A stretch of 64,000 nt of DNA from Pseudonocardia nigra (GCF_019396355.1 NZ_JAHKRK010000013.1:1-64000), one strand, 5' to 3'. Positions 33,413 to 42,586 are shown, counted from the first letter of the stretch. Program-made: numbers and translations. Notes: generated by a model not told the origin, from the letters alone.

Positions 33413-34750
33413 ATGACCGCAGCTCTCGCCCACCGGCCCTGGGTTCCCGAGCAGCCCGAGCACCGCGTGCAGACCGTGGCGACGGCTGCGGCGAGCGCCA
33501 CCCCGGCCGCCCTGCTCACCGAACTGGACCGGCTCGTCGCCGAGAACCGGCAGATCCACGACGTCGACTCCGTGAACCTCAACCCGGCGACGAACATCAT
33601 GAACCCGCGGGCCGAGGCGATGCTGTCGGCGAACCTCGGATCGCGCCCGTCGCTGGGCTACCCCGGCGACAAGTACGAGATGGGCCTGGAGGCGATCGAG
33701 CAGATCGAGGTCATCGCCGCCGAGCTCGTCGCGGAGGTCTTCGGCGTCCGCTACGCGGAGATCCGGGTGGCCTCCGGCGCGATCGCGAACCTGTACGCCT
33801 TCATGGCGACCTGCGAGCCGGGCGACACGATCATCGCGCCGCCGCCCTCGATCGGCGGGCACGTCACCCACCACGCCGGCGGCTCGGCGGGCCGGTACCG
33901 GCTCACCACCGTGCCCGCACCGGTCGCGGCCGACGGCTACACCGTCGACGTCGCGGCACTGCGCGATCTGGCCCGCGAGGTCCGGCCCAAACTGATCACG
34001 ATCGGCAGCAGCCTCAACCTCTACCCGCACCCCCTCGGCGCGATTCGCGAGATCGCCGACGAGGTGGGCGCAAAGGTTCTCTTCGACGCCGCCCACCTCT
34101 GCGGGCTGATCGCCGGACGGGCCTGGCAGCAGCCCCTCGACGAGGGCGCCCACCTGATGACGTTCAGCACCTACAAGAGCCTCGGCGGCCCCGCCGGCGG
34201 CGCGGTGGTGACCGATGACCCGGAGCTCGCCGAGCGCATCGACGCGATCGCCTTCCCCGGCCTGACCGCCAACTTCGATGCCGCCAAGGCCGCCGCGCTC
34301 GCGGTGACGATGGTCGACTGGAAGGTCGCCGGGGCCGCCTACGCCACGGCGATGGTCGACACCGCCGCCCGGCTGGCCGAGGAACTGGGCGCGGCCGGGC
34401 TGCCGGTCTTCACCGGTACGCACGGCCCGACCCGCTCGCACCAGTTCGCCCTCCGCGCCCACCGGTGGGGCGGCGGCCAGCACGCCGCCCGCCGACTGCG
34501 GCGGGCGAACCTGCTCGCCTGCGGGATCGGGCTGCCCGAGGCGCCGGTCGACGGCGACGTCAACGGCCTGCGCATGGGGACGCCGGAGCTCGTCCGCCTC
34601 GGCATGCAGCCTGCCGACATGCCCGGCCTGGCCGAACTCATCACCCGCGGCCTCGACACCGACGGCGACCCGGCCGCGGTGGCCCCGGACGTCACGGCGT
34701 GGCGCAAGCAGTTCTCCGGCGTGCACTACACGGCCGACCGGCCGCAGTGA
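33413..34750 (+). CDS. SHMT-like PLP-dependent enzyme
   Basis: 445 aa, ATG with AAAAGGGG upstream. Fold type I PLP enzyme close to serine hydroxymethyltransferase: SGAIANLYAF, VLFDAAHLCGLIAG (PLP-ring Asp) and the Schiff-base Lys in FSTYKSLGGPAGG. The classical SHMT sequence TTHKTLRGPRGG is changed, and a divergent dedicated regulator is present. It is therefore probably not the housekeeping GlyA but acts on another beta-hydroxy amino acid (threonine-type aldolase or 2-methylserine-type reaction). This is inference. Confidence 0.82.
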   Translation: MTAALAHRPWVPEQPEHRVQTVATAAASATPAALLTELDRLVAENRQIHDVDSVNLNPATNIMNPRAEAMLSANLGSRPSLGYPGDKYEMGLEAIEQIEVIAAELVAEVFGVRYAEIRVASGAIANLYAFMATCEPGDTIIAPPPSIGGHVTHHAGGSAGRYRLTTVPAPVAADGYTVDVAALRDLAREVRPKLITIGSSLNLYPHPLGAIREIADEVGAKVLFDAAHLCGLIAGRAWQQPLDEGAHLMTFSTYKSLGGPAGGAVVTDDPELAERIDAIAFPGLTANFDAAKAAALAVTMVDWKVAGAAYATAMVDTAARLAEELGAAGLPVFTGTHGPTRSHQFALRAHRWGGGQHAARRLRRANLLACGIGLPEAPVDGDVNGLRMGTPELVRLGMQPADMPGLAELITRGLDTDGDPAAVAPDVTAWRKQFSGVHYTADRPQ

Positions 34751-34862
34751 GCACGCGGAGATCGTCCGCTCCCCGCTGCCCGTGCACCCCGTACAGCCGC
34801 TTGCCCTTCCTCGGTGAGACGGTGAGAGCGGTTGCGGCAGCGGATCGTGTGTCGTCGGCCGG

Positions 34863-35048
34863 CTACTCGTCGCTCGGCCAGCGCACTGCCTGCGCGACGA
34901 TCACCCGGCTCCCGTCGAACGTGATCGCCGGGCTGCCGTACAGCTCGTAGCCGAGGCCGAGGGCGTCGCTGACGCGCCGGCAGAACGCCGGGTCGTCGGG
35001 GCCGGTGAGCACGCGGTAGACCGGGAGACCGTCGGGTGGTGGCGCCAC
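34863..35048 (-). CDS. DUF1737 small protein
   Basis: 61 aa from GTG at 35048. LPVYRVLTGPDDPAFCRRVSDALGLGYELYGSPAITFDG is the DUF1737 core. Function unknown. It is convergent with the SHMT-like gene, 112 bp between ends. Confidence 0.75.
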   Translation of the reverse strand: MAPPPDGLPVYRVLTGPDDPAFCRRVSDALGLGYELYGSPAITFDGSRVIVAQAVRWPSDE

Positions 35049-35053
35049 GGACC

Positions 35054-35236
35054 CCAGTCTGCCCGCCCACGATCTGCACGGCCGCGGAGAGGAAGCAGAA
35101 GCTCGGTCGCCGGGTGAAGGGGCTCTACGCCCCGGCCGACCCGCCGCGACTGTGGCTGCGGGATCTGCCCCTGCGGATGGCCGCGCTGCCCCCGATGGGA
35201 CGGCTCTTGCAGCGCAGACTCCAGCTGAAGGGCTGA
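35054..35236 (+). pseudogene. possible fragment of a flavin-dependent monooxygenase C-terminus
   Basis: An open frame ending LRDLPLRMAALPPMGRLLQRRLQLKG resembles the C-terminal helix of FAD monooxygenases of the hydroxybenzoate-hydroxylase fold. No upstream part of such a gene is present. Weak call. Confidence 0.25.
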
Positions 35237-35323
35237 CGGCAACGGTCGGGGCACACCCGCGCATCCCCCGAGGACGCGTGGGTATCCCCGCCGCATGCCC
35301 CGCAGCCGGACACCCGTCGACCC

Positions 35324-36633
35324 ATGCAGCTGAGGCTGACCGCGGCGGCCGACCGGCTGCGCACGAGCTAGTTCGTCGTCCCGATGTTCGGGGTGCTCTT
35401 CGGCGTGGTGCTGGGCGAGCTGATGCTCGCGGTCGACCGGTCCATCGGCACGGGCGTCGAGCTGCCGCTGATCCTCACCTCGACCGTGGAGAACGCGCGC
35501 GCGGTGCTCAGCACCATCGCGACGGCGACGATCTCGGTGGCCGGCATCACGTTCTCGGTCTCCCTGCTGATCATTCAGCAGGCCTCGGCGCAGTACTCGC
35601 CGCGGGTGGTCCACGGGCTGTTCCGTGACCCGTTCAACCGCCGGATCATGGCGGTGGCCGTCGGGCGTTCGCCTACGACCTCGTGGTGCTCCGCGCCGTC
35701 CGGGCCCCGGAGGACACCGGAGCCGAGGTCGTCGTCCCCAACCTCTCGGTCGCGGTGGCGGTCCTGCTCGGAATCGCGGCGATCCTCGCCATCGTCGCGT
35801 TCATCGACCACAACGCCCACACCATGGAGGTCAGCGAGGTGCTGAACCGGGTGCTGACCGAGGCGTTGGCGGCGACGCCCGAGGCCGACGACGGGCGGGC
35901 CGAGGGCGCCGGGAGCATCGCGGACCCGCCCGGGACGGAGGGGTACCTCGTGCGGTGCGAGCGGGACGGGTGGGTGCAGCACCTGGACGTCGCCGGGATG
36001 CTCGGCGCGGTGGGCGACCGCGGGACCGTGCGGCTGGAGACCGGCGTGGGGCAGTTCGTGTTCGCAGGCAGCCCGCTGTGCACGCTCTGGCCGATCCCGC
36101 CGGACCGCCGGCGCGCCGAGGGGTGCGTGCACGCCGCGGTCCGCGTCGGCAACAGCCGGACGGTGCACGGCGATCCGGCGTACGGGATCCGCCAGCTCGT
36201 CGACGTCGCCCTCATCGCACTGTCCTCCGGCGTCAACGACGCCACGACCGCCCGCGACGCCGTGCTGCACGCGGCCGCCCTGCTGACCCGGCTCGTCGCC
36301 ACGCCACCACGGCGGGCGCACCGGGACGAGTGCGGGCGGGTGCTGCTCGTGCCGCACGCGCCGACGCCCGCCGATCTCGTGGCGCTCACCTTCGGCGAGG
36401 TGCGCCGGTCCGCCGCGCCGCTGCCCGACGTGTCCGTGCAGTTGCTGGAGACCATGCACATGGTGTGCCGGGCGCTCGAGGGCCGCCGGCTGGACCCCGC
36501 CGTGCGTCCCGCGATCCACGAGCAGGCCCGCCTCGTCGTCGCCGGGGTGGAGCAGGCGGACCTGCTACCCGCGGATGCCTCCAGGGTGCGGCGGGTCTAC
36601 AAGCGGTACTTCGCGGACGGCGCGGAGCTCTGA
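35324..36633 (+). pseudogene. DUF2254 membrane protein, nonsense plus frameshift
   Basis: Read-through from ATG at 35324 gives the family's N-terminus but meets TAG at 35369-35371, where the family usually has an aromatic residue before FVVP; a TGG to TAG change would explain it. The TM segment MFGVLFGVVLGELM and ISVAGITFSVSLLIIQQASAQYSPRVV follow. Near 35,660 the frame must shift by one base (VG to TFAYDLVVLRAVR). The remaining ~310 residues are typical of DUF2254, including GIRQLVDVALIALSSGVNDATTA. Two independent lesions make real decay likely. Confidence 0.82.
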
Positions 36634-36649
36634 TATCGAAATCAACGTC

Positions 36650-37414
36650 TCATAACTCGGGCGCATTCAGGTGTCGGTAGACCGTGGCCCGGGAGACACC
36701 CAGCTCCTGCGCGATCCGCTCGACCGGCTCGCCCGACCGGTAGCGCTCCCGCGCACGGTCGACCGCCCCCTGCCCGAGCGCGCGTGGCCGCCCACCCGCG
36801 CGACCGCGGGGCCGGCCCCGGGGAGCCGGGGGCGCCTCGTCGGCGGCCGGGAGGCCCGCCAGCACGACCCGTGCGCCGTCGAGCAGGTGCACCCGCAGCA
36901 CCTCGGCCGGCACGTCGGCGAACCGCGTGATCGTGTTCGCCAGCCCCGACGTGAGCTGGAACGCCCTGATCCGCTGTCCGAGCCCGGCATCGGGACCGGC
37001 CAGGAGATCCTGGCCGCGGACCATGACCGCGGCGAGCCGCGCCCCGACCGCGGTCTCCGACAGCAGCGCCAGATCGCGCAGCAGCATCGTGAGCACGTCA
37101 CGGTGGGCGAGCATCGCGGCGACCGAGCCGTCGACCACGTGCCGACGAACCCGCGCGAGGCCGCGCTCGGCGGCCGCGGCGTCGAGCGCGGCATCGAGCG
37201 CATCGAGCAGCGGGGCGGTCAGGCACTGGAGGATCTCGTCCTTCGAGCGGAAGTGGTAGTAGAGCGCCGCCTTGGTGACCCCGAGCCGCTCGCCGATCTG
37301 ACGCATCGACGTGGCCCGGTAGCCGCCGGGCCGCGCGAAGAGCTCCCGCGCGGCGTCCAGGACGCGCTGACGCGTGTCCCGCCGGAATTCCTCCGGCGCC
37401 TGCCGACCGTCCAC
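36650..37414 (-). CDS. TetR-family regulator with additional C-terminal HTH
   Basis: About 254 aa from GTG at 37414 (a GTG at 37420 or TTG at 37459 are alternatives). N-terminal TetR HTH: QRVLDAARELFARPGGYRAT and GVTKAALYYHF. Middle ligand domain of the usual helical type. After an Arg/Pro-rich linker (PPAPRGRPRGRAGGRPRALG) a resolvase-like HTH ends the protein: RARERYRSGEPVERIAQELGVSRATVYRHL. Two DNA-binding domains in one TetR protein are unusual. Divergent from the glycosyltransferase gene. Confidence 0.88.
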   Translation of the reverse strand: MDGRQAPEEFRRDTRQRVLDAARELFARPGGYRATSMRQIGERLGVTKAALYYHFRSKDEILQCLTAPLLDALDAALDAAAAERGLARVRRHVVDGSVAAMLAHRDVLTMLLRDLALLSETAVGARLAAVMVRGQDLLAGPDAGLGQRIRAFQLTSGLANTITRFADVPAEVLRVHLLDGARVVLAGLPAADEAPPAPRGRPRGRAGGRPRALGQGAVDRARERYRSGEPVERIAQELGVSRATVYRHLNAPEL

Positions 37415-37513
37415 GTGGACACCGCCCCTCCGTCTCGGGAACTCTCTACCACCGGTCAATTGCTGCTACGGTTCCTGACCGCCGGTAAGTACGAGGCAGT
37501 CGCGGAGGCGCTC

Positions 37514-38779
37514 GTGAAGCTCGTGATCATGACCGTGGGGTCGTACGGCGACGTCGCGCCGTTCCTCGGCCTGGGGACGCGGCTCCGGGGCAGCGGCCAC
37601 CACGTGACCCTCGCGACGCAGGAGTCGTTCGCGGACGTCGTGCGGGAGCACGGCCTGGGGTTCGCGCCGCTCCCCGGTAACACCCGCGAGGTGATGGCCT
37701 CCGACGAGGGCCGGAGCTGGACCCGGTCCGGGAGCGGGCTGCGGGCGATGAAGGCCCAGTCCGCGATCTACCAGCAGTTCATGCGCGCCCTCGCCGAGCC
37801 GGTGATCGCGGCTGCCGACGGGGCCGACGCCCTGCTGCTGCAGGCCGTGCCCGCCACGCACGGCTATCTCGTCGCGAAGGCGATGGGGATCCCCGGCGTC
37901 CTGTTGGGCCTGACACCGAGCGTGCCCACCGAGGAGTTCCTCCCCGCCATGTTCGGCGACCGCTCGCTGGGTCGCTGGGGAAACCGCGCACTGATGCGAC
38001 TCGGCCCCGCGATGCTGAAGTCCCTCGACGGCGTGGTCGACGACCTCCAGACCCGCCTGGGCCTGCCGACCACCGGGATGGCCGCCGTCCGCCGCGAGAT
38101 GTTCTTCGACGACGCCGACCTGCCGATCCTCGACGGCTACAGCCCGCTCGTCTCGCCCCGGCCCCGCGACTGGCGCCCGGGAGCGAACGTGGTCGGCTAC
38201 TGGTGGCCGCCCCACCCACCCCGTTGGGAGCCACCCGCCGAGCTGACCGAGTTCCTGGCGGCCGGGCCGGCACCGGTCTTCGTCGGCTTCGGCAGCCACG
38301 GCCACGGCGACGCCGAGCGGCTCGGCGAGATCGTCGCCGCCGCCACCCGCCGGGCCCGGGTCCGCGCGGTCGTCCAGGCCGGGTGGGCCGGCCTGCCCGG
38401 GACCGACGGCGACGTGCTGACGGTCGGCAGCGTCCCGCACGACTGGCTGTTCCCGCGCATGGCCGCGGTCGTCCACCACGCCGGGGCCGGCACCACCGGG
38501 GCCGGGCTTCGGGCGGGCGTCCCGGCGGTCCCGGTCCCGGTGCTCGCCGACCAGCCGTTCTGGGCCGCCCGGCTCGTCCGGCTGGGCGTCGCCCCTGGCG
38601 CGGTCCGCCTGAAGCGGCTCACGGCCGACCGGCTGGCGGAGCTGATCCGGCAGGCCGTGTCCGAACCGGGCTACCGCAGCCGTGCCACCGCAGTGGCCGA
38701 GCGGGTGCGAGCCGAGGACGGCGCCGGCCGCGTCGCCGAGACGCTGCATCGGCTCGGCTCCACCTCACGCCATCACTGA
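37514..38779 (+). CDS. GT1-type glycosyltransferase
   Basis: 421 aa from GTG at 37514. UDP-glucosyltransferase/MGT-like: N-terminal VIMTVGSYGDVAPFLGLGTRL with the acceptor-domain start, and the donor-binding signature VHHAGAGTTGAGLRAGVPAVPVPVLADQPFWA near residues 315-347. Transfers a sugar, probably from a nucleotide donor, to a lipophilic acceptor such as an antibiotic or sterol-like compound. The divergent TetR gene suggests induction by the acceptor, i.e. detoxification. An imperfect ACCGGTCA...TGACCGCCGGT repeat lies between the two genes (37451-37487). Confidence 0.88.
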   Translation: MKLVIMTVGSYGDVAPFLGLGTRLRGSGHHVTLATQESFADVVREHGLGFAPLPGNTREVMASDEGRSWTRSGSGLRAMKAQSAIYQQFMRALAEPVIAAADGADALLLQAVPATHGYLVAKAMGIPGVLLGLTPSVPTEEFLPAMFGDRSLGRWGNRALMRLGPAMLKSLDGVVDDLQTRLGLPTTGMAAVRREMFFDDADLPILDGYSPLVSPRPRDWRPGANVVGYWWPPHPPRWEPPAELTEFLAAGPAPVFVGFGSHGHGDAERLGEIVAAATRRARVRAVVQAGWAGLPGTDGDVLTVGSVPHDWLFPRMAAVVHHAGAGTTGAGLRAGVPAVPVPVLADQPFWAARLVRLGVAPGAVRLKRLTADRLAELIRQAVSEPGYRSRATAVAERVRAEDGAGRVAETLHRLGSTSRHH

Positions 38780-38794
38780 CCGGGCAGCATCGAC

Positions 38795-39425
38795 GTGTCC
38801 AGCCGCGGGTGGTGGAGGTCATGGCCACCTCCGCCCCGCCGCCCGCGCGCCCCGGGGACGACGCTGCCCGCGCTCGCCACGCCCGTGCACCGCCTCCAGG
38901 ACGCCGCTTCGCTCGACCGCCCGGCCGGTGTCCTCGACCGGGTCGCGGACACCGCGCTGCCCTCGCCGCGGGCGCGCTCGGTGCTGCGCGGCGACCAGTT
39001 GGGGCAGGCGCTGCACCCGCTGCTCACCGACTTCCCGCTCGGCGCCTGGACGTGCACCTCGCTGCTGGACCTGTTCGGCGGCCGCCGGGCCCGCGGCGCG
39101 GCCACCGGGCAGCTGGCCTTCGGGCTCGCCGCGGCCGTCCCGACCGTGCTCGCCGGACTCGCCGAGTGGCAGACGGCGAGCGGCGCGGCGCGGCGCGTCG
39201 GCCTCGTGGTACGCGGTCGTGAACAAGCACCGCGCTGGCCCTGTACGCGTCCTCGCTGGCGCTCGGCTCACCGGTAGGCACGCCAGGGCCGTCGCGCTGG
39301 GCGTGACCGGCGGCGTGGCCGCCACCGCAGGCGGATACCTGGGCGGGCACCTGAGCCTGACGCTGAAGATGGGACCAGCGACCCCGGCGCTCGTGCCGGA
39401 CGGTCAGGCGCCCGCACCGCGCTGA
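38795..39425 (+). pseudogene. DUF2231 membrane protein, multiply frameshifted
   Basis: DUF2231 sequence (LGQALHPLLTDFPLGAWTCTSLLDLFGG) is clear in one frame up to about 39,206. It then continues as AVVNK in another, as STALALYASSLALG in a third (39,226-39,265), and as RHARAVALGVTGGVAATAGGYLGGHLSL back in the second. Three small indels are needed, near 39,208, 39,225 and 39,266. Clearly non-functional as it stands. Confidence 0.75.
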
Positions 39426-39462
39426 CCTGCGCCGCTCCCGCTTCCCGTTCCGCCGACCAGCA

Positions 39463-39538
39463 GAAGCGCATCTCGCGGCGATCTTCACCGGCCGCCGCCG
39501 ACGGCCACGCCCTCGCTCGCGTTCCGCGGAACACCCGC
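39463..39538 (+). repeat. ~76-bp dispersed repeat, copy 1
   Basis: Begins GAAGCGCATCTCGCGG and contains the perfect palindrome GTTCCGCGGAAC at 39521-39532. Nearly identical to 39750-39826, differing by about two positions including a 1-bp indel. A partial third copy lies near 39,592-39,610. Probably a genome-wide intergenic repeat. Confidence 0.75.
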
Positions 39539-39749
39539 CGCATGGCCCCTACGAGAGGGCACCTTCCGCCGACGGGACGACGCGAAAGCGCACCTCACGG
39601 CGATCTTGCCCCTGTCGCGACCCGGACTCCCCCGTGATCGCCGCGAGCGTGCGGTTATCGCCGCCGCGGCGACAACAACCGCCACCTCACGACGATCACC
39701 ACCACCCCGGGCACCACGAGAGCGCACTTCCCGTCCCGTCGGCAACACG

Positions 39750-39826
39750 GAAGCGCATCTCGCGGCGATCTTCACCGGCCGCCGCCGACGGCCACGCCCT
39801 CGCCCCGCGTTCCGCGGAACACCCGC
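39750..39826 (+). repeat. ~77-bp dispersed repeat, copy 2, at breakpoint of a broken gene
   Basis: Second copy, with the palindrome GTTCCGCGGAAC at 39809-39820. Its right edge lies directly at the point where the flavin monooxygenase gene loses homology (about 39,835), so the repeat may mark the break. Confidence 0.75.
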
Positions 39827-39829
39827 GGG

Positions 39830-40091
39830 TGGCGGCGTAGCGGCGGAGGTACTCGACGACCTCGTCGCGGTGCGGGTAGCGCTCCGGATCCCCGGGGAAC
39901 GGCAGTCCGAGCAGCGCGCTGTAACGGGCGGGGGAGAAGAGCGTGAGGCTGTCGTAGTAGTTGGGCCAGGAGCCGACCGGCTCGGGTCCGGCCTCCAGCA
40001 CGACGGGCCGGAGGCCGTGCGCGCGCAGGGCATGTGCGGCGGCGAGACCGGACTGACCGGCGCCGACGACGATCGCGTCAGGGCTGTTCAT
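39830..40091 (-). pseudogene. N-terminal fragment of a flavin-containing monooxygenase
   Basis: From ATG at 40091 the first ~85 residues are a clear FAD/NAD(P)-binding oxidoreductase: AIVVGAGQSGLAAAHALRA and GSWPNYYDSLTLFSPARYS, then YPHRDEVVEYLRRYAATR. Homology ends there, and the frame runs on into the repeat unit. The remainder (~300 residues) is missing, so this is a 3'-truncated remnant. Confidence 0.8.
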
Positions 40092-40155
40092 GGGTACCTC
40101 GGAGCTCGGGCCCTCCCCGGGGAGGACGAATGGGCAGGATCGGGCGACCGACACC

Positions 40156-40300
40156 GCGCGAGTCGGGGCCTACGAGTGCGCGAGTCGGGGCCTACGAGTG
40201 CGCGAGTCGCGGACTACGAGTGCGCGAGTCGCGGACTACGAGTGCGCGAGTCGCGGACTACGAGTGCGCGAGTCGCGGCCTACGGGCGCGCGAGTCGGCG
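40156..40300 (+). repeat. 22-bp tandem array, 6.6 copies
   Basis: Six full 22-bp units starting at 40156, 40178, 40200, 40222, 40244 and 40266 plus 13 bp of a seventh. Each starts GCGCGAGTCG, then a variable GGGCC/CGGAC/CGGCC and TACGAGT. It ends directly at the stop codon of the ArsR-GNAT gene. Same core and period as the array at 1-44. Confidence 0.9.
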
Positions 40301-41158
40301 TCAGGCGTCGGCGCGCCGGCGTTCCAGGAAGACCGTGTCGCGCCAGACGCCGTGGTGCCGGCCGATCCGTTCCCGCATCCCGAGGGTGCGGAACCCGGCG
40401 GACCGGTGCAGGGCGACGGCTGCGCGGTTCTCCGGGAAGATCGACGTCTGGAGCGTCCACAGCCCGGCGTCGTCGGCGGCGGTGACCTGCCGGTGGATCA
40501 GTGCCTTGCCCACTCCGCGGCCCCGGAACCCGTCGCCGACGTAGATCGCGGTCTCCGCCACGCCCGCGTAGGCGGGCCGGGACGACACCGGCGCTGCGGC
40601 GGCCCAGCCCACGACCCGGCCGTCGAGCTCGGCGACCCAGCGGTGCTCGGGCAGCCACGCGGCGTCCAGGTCGTCCCGGTCGGGCACCTCGGTCTCGAAC
40701 GTCGCGTGTCCGGTGGCGATGCCCTCGGCGTAGATCCGCCGCACGTCGGCCCAGTCATCGGCCCCGAGTGCCCGGACGGTGACGTCGGCGGGGAGGTCGT
40801 CCGGGCAGCACGGGCGCGGGCCGAGCATCCCCATCACCGCGTCGGCGGCGTGCGGCAGCCCGGTGCAGCAGGCAGCGTTGATCGAGACCAGCGTCGAGGT
40901 CCCCTCCTTGCGCAGCCGGACGAACCCGACGTCGGCGAGCTTCCGCAGGTGGTGGGAACACGTGGACTGGCTGACGCGCAGGCGCTCGGTCAGCTCCCCC
41001 ACCGTCGTCTCCCGGCCTGCGACCGCCACCGCGTGCAGCAGTCGCACCCGCATCGGCTCGGCCAGGCAGGCGAACCACTCCGCGTAGGTCGCGGCGTCGC
41101 GGGGCGCCAGCTGGGCGGGCGGCGACGGCAGGACGGTGAGGGACAGGGGCTCGCTCAT
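40301..41158 (-). CDS. ArsR-GNAT fusion regulator/acetyltransferase
   Basis: 285 aa. Residues about 25-115 are an ArsR/SmtB winged helix (FACLAEPMRVRLLHAVAVAG; RVSQSTCSHHLRKLADVGFV; with CC near residue 97 and CC near 117 that could bind trivalent arsenic). Residues about 125-285 are a GNAT acetyltransferase of the ArsN/phosphinothricin type (YVGDGFRGRGVGKALIHRQV acetyl-CoA loop; ENRAAVALHRSAGF). Start taken at MSEPLSL. Divergent from the flavoprotein and MFS genes. A single protein may both sense and modify arsenicals. Confidence 0.88.
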   Translation of the reverse strand: MSEPLSLTVLPSPPAQLAPRDAATYAEWFACLAEPMRVRLLHAVAVAGRETTVGELTERLRVSQSTCSHHLRKLADVGFVRLRKEGTSTLVSINAACCTGLPHAADAVMGMLGPRPCCPDDLPADVTVRALGADDWADVRRIYAEGIATGHATFETEVPDRDDLDAAWLPEHRWVAELDGRVVGWAAAAPVSSRPAYAGVAETAIYVGDGFRGRGVGKALIHRQVTAADDAGLWTLQTSIFPENRAAVALHRSAGFRTLGMRERIGRHHGVWRDTVFLERRRADA

Positions 41159-41167
41159 GCCAACCAG

Positions 41168-41240
41168 TATCGACACACATCGATGGTTGCGTCAATCGAT
41201 GCCCGTCGATACAGTTCGGCCATCAATCGACTCGGATCGA
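41168..41240. promoter_or_regulatory. ATCGA-rich operator region of the ars-type cluster
   Basis: Six TCGA cores in 73 bp, several as ATCGAT: at about 41169, 41179, 41195, 41206, 41226 and 41236. Located in the 93-bp divergent gap. The pairs 41195-41210 form ATCGAT-gcccg-TCGAT, an ArsR/SmtB-like arrangement. Confidence 0.65.
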
Positions 41241-41251
41241 TGGAGGATTCG

Positions 41252-42586
41252 GTGAGTGACGTGACCGAGCTGCCCGTGGTCGTGATCGGTGCCGGACCGG
41301 CCGGGCTGGCCGCCGCGGCGCACCTGGTCGACCGGGGCCTGACCCCGCTCGTGCTGGAGGCCGGGCTCGCGGCGGGCGCGGCCGTGCGCGAGTGGCACCA
41401 CGTGCGACTGTTCTCGCGGTGGGGCGAGCTCGTCGACGCCGCCGCGGAGAAGCTGCTCGCCCCCACCGGATGGCAGGCCCCCGACTCGGACGCCTACCCC
41501 ACCGGCGCGGAGTGGGCGGAGCACTACCTCCAGCCGCTGGCCGACACGCTCGGCGACCGGGTCCGCTACGGCGCCCGGGTCGTCGGGGTGGCCCGCCGGG
41601 GCTGGGACCGCGTGGTCGACGCGGCTCGCGGGACGGAACCGCTCACCGTCCGCGTGGACACCGCGGGCGGCGAAGAGCGGATCGACGCCCGCGCCGTGAT
41701 CGACGCGTCCGGGACGTGGACGTCACCCAACCCCCTGGGCGGGGACGGGCTCCCCGCCCTCGGCGAGCGGGCCGCGGTCGACCGGATCCGCTACCGGGTG
41801 CCGAACCTGACCGACCCGGCCGAGCAGGCGCGCTACGGCGGCAGGCGCATCGCCGTCGCCGGCAGCGGCCACTCGGCACTGACCGCACTGGTCGCGTTCG
41901 CCGAGCTGGCGCAGGCCGTCCCCGGGACGCACGTCGAGTGGCTGCTGCGCCGCGGCGAGATCGGCACGACCTTCGGCGGCGGCGACGCCGACCAGCTTCC
42001 CGCGCGCGGGGCGCTCGGGAAGCGCGCCGCGGAGGCCGTCGCCGCCGGGCACATCACCACCGTCACCCGGTTCCGCACCGCCGCCGTCGAGCGCGACAGC
42101 GCGGGCCGGCTCGTGCTGGAGTCCTTCGCCGGGACCCGGCTCGACCCGGTCGACGAGGTCGTCGTACTCACGGGCTTCCGCCCCGACCTGGGCTTCCTGT
42201 CCGAGGTCCGCCTGGACCTGGACCCGGTGCTGCAGGCCCCGCGCGCGCTGGCCCCGCTGGTCGACCCCAACGTGCACTCCTGCGGCACCGTCTACCCGCA
42301 CGGCGCCGTCGAGCTCGCCCAGCCGGAGCCGGACGTCTACCTGGTCGGGATGAAGAGCTACGGCCGGGCGCCGACGTTCCTCGCGCTGACCGGGTACGAG
42401 CAGGTCCGTTCGGTCGTCGCCGCGATCGCAGGCGACCGGGCGGCCGCGGAGCGGGTGGAGCTCGTGCTGCCCGAGACCGGCGTCTGCAGCGGCGGTGGGC
42501 TGCTCGAGGAGACGTCGGCGGAGTCGGCGGGCGGATGCTGCGGGCCCGCCGAGCCGGTGGCGGTGCCGATCGGCGGCCAGGCCTGA
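41252..42586 (+). CDS. FAD/NAD(P)-binding flavoprotein of arsenical cluster (ArsO-like)
   Basis: 444 aa from GTG at 41252, which has GGAGG 5 nt upstream; an ATG at 41240 in frame is less well placed. VVVIGAGPAGLAAAAHLVDRGL binds FAD; a second glycine motif IAVAGSGHSALTALVAF binds NAD(P)H. The C-terminal tail is Cys-rich (GVCSGGG...GGCCGP), which would suit a metalloid-handling protein. Related genes sit beside arsR and MFS genes in actinobacterial arsenic clusters, where a flavin monooxygenase (ArsO) is proposed. Substrate not proven. Confidence 0.85.
   Translation: MSDVTELPVVVIGAGPAGLAAAAHLVDRGLTPLVLEAGLAAGAAVREWHHVRLFSRWGELVDAAAEKLLAPTGWQAPDSDAYPTGAEWAEHYLQPLADTLGDRVRYGARVVGVARRGWDRVVDAARGTEPLTVRVDTAGGEERIDARAVIDASGTWTSPNPLGGDGLPALGERAAVDRIRYRVPNLTDPAEQARYGGRRIAVAGSGHSALTALVAFAELAQAVPGTHVEWLLRRGEIGTTFGGGDADQLPARGALGKRAAEAVAAGHITTVTRFRTAAVERDSAGRLVLESFAGTRLDPVDEVVVLTGFRPDLGFLSEVRLDLDPVLQAPRALAPLVDPNVHSCGTVYPHGAVELAQPEPDVYLVGMKSYGRAPTFLALTGYEQVRSVVAAIAGDRAAAERVELVLPETGVCSGGGLLEETSAESAGGCCGPAEPVAVPIGGQA

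Noticed and set aside
40156-40300. CRISPR-like array
   Set aside because: Units are contiguous 22-bp tandem copies with no spacers and no cas genes nearby.
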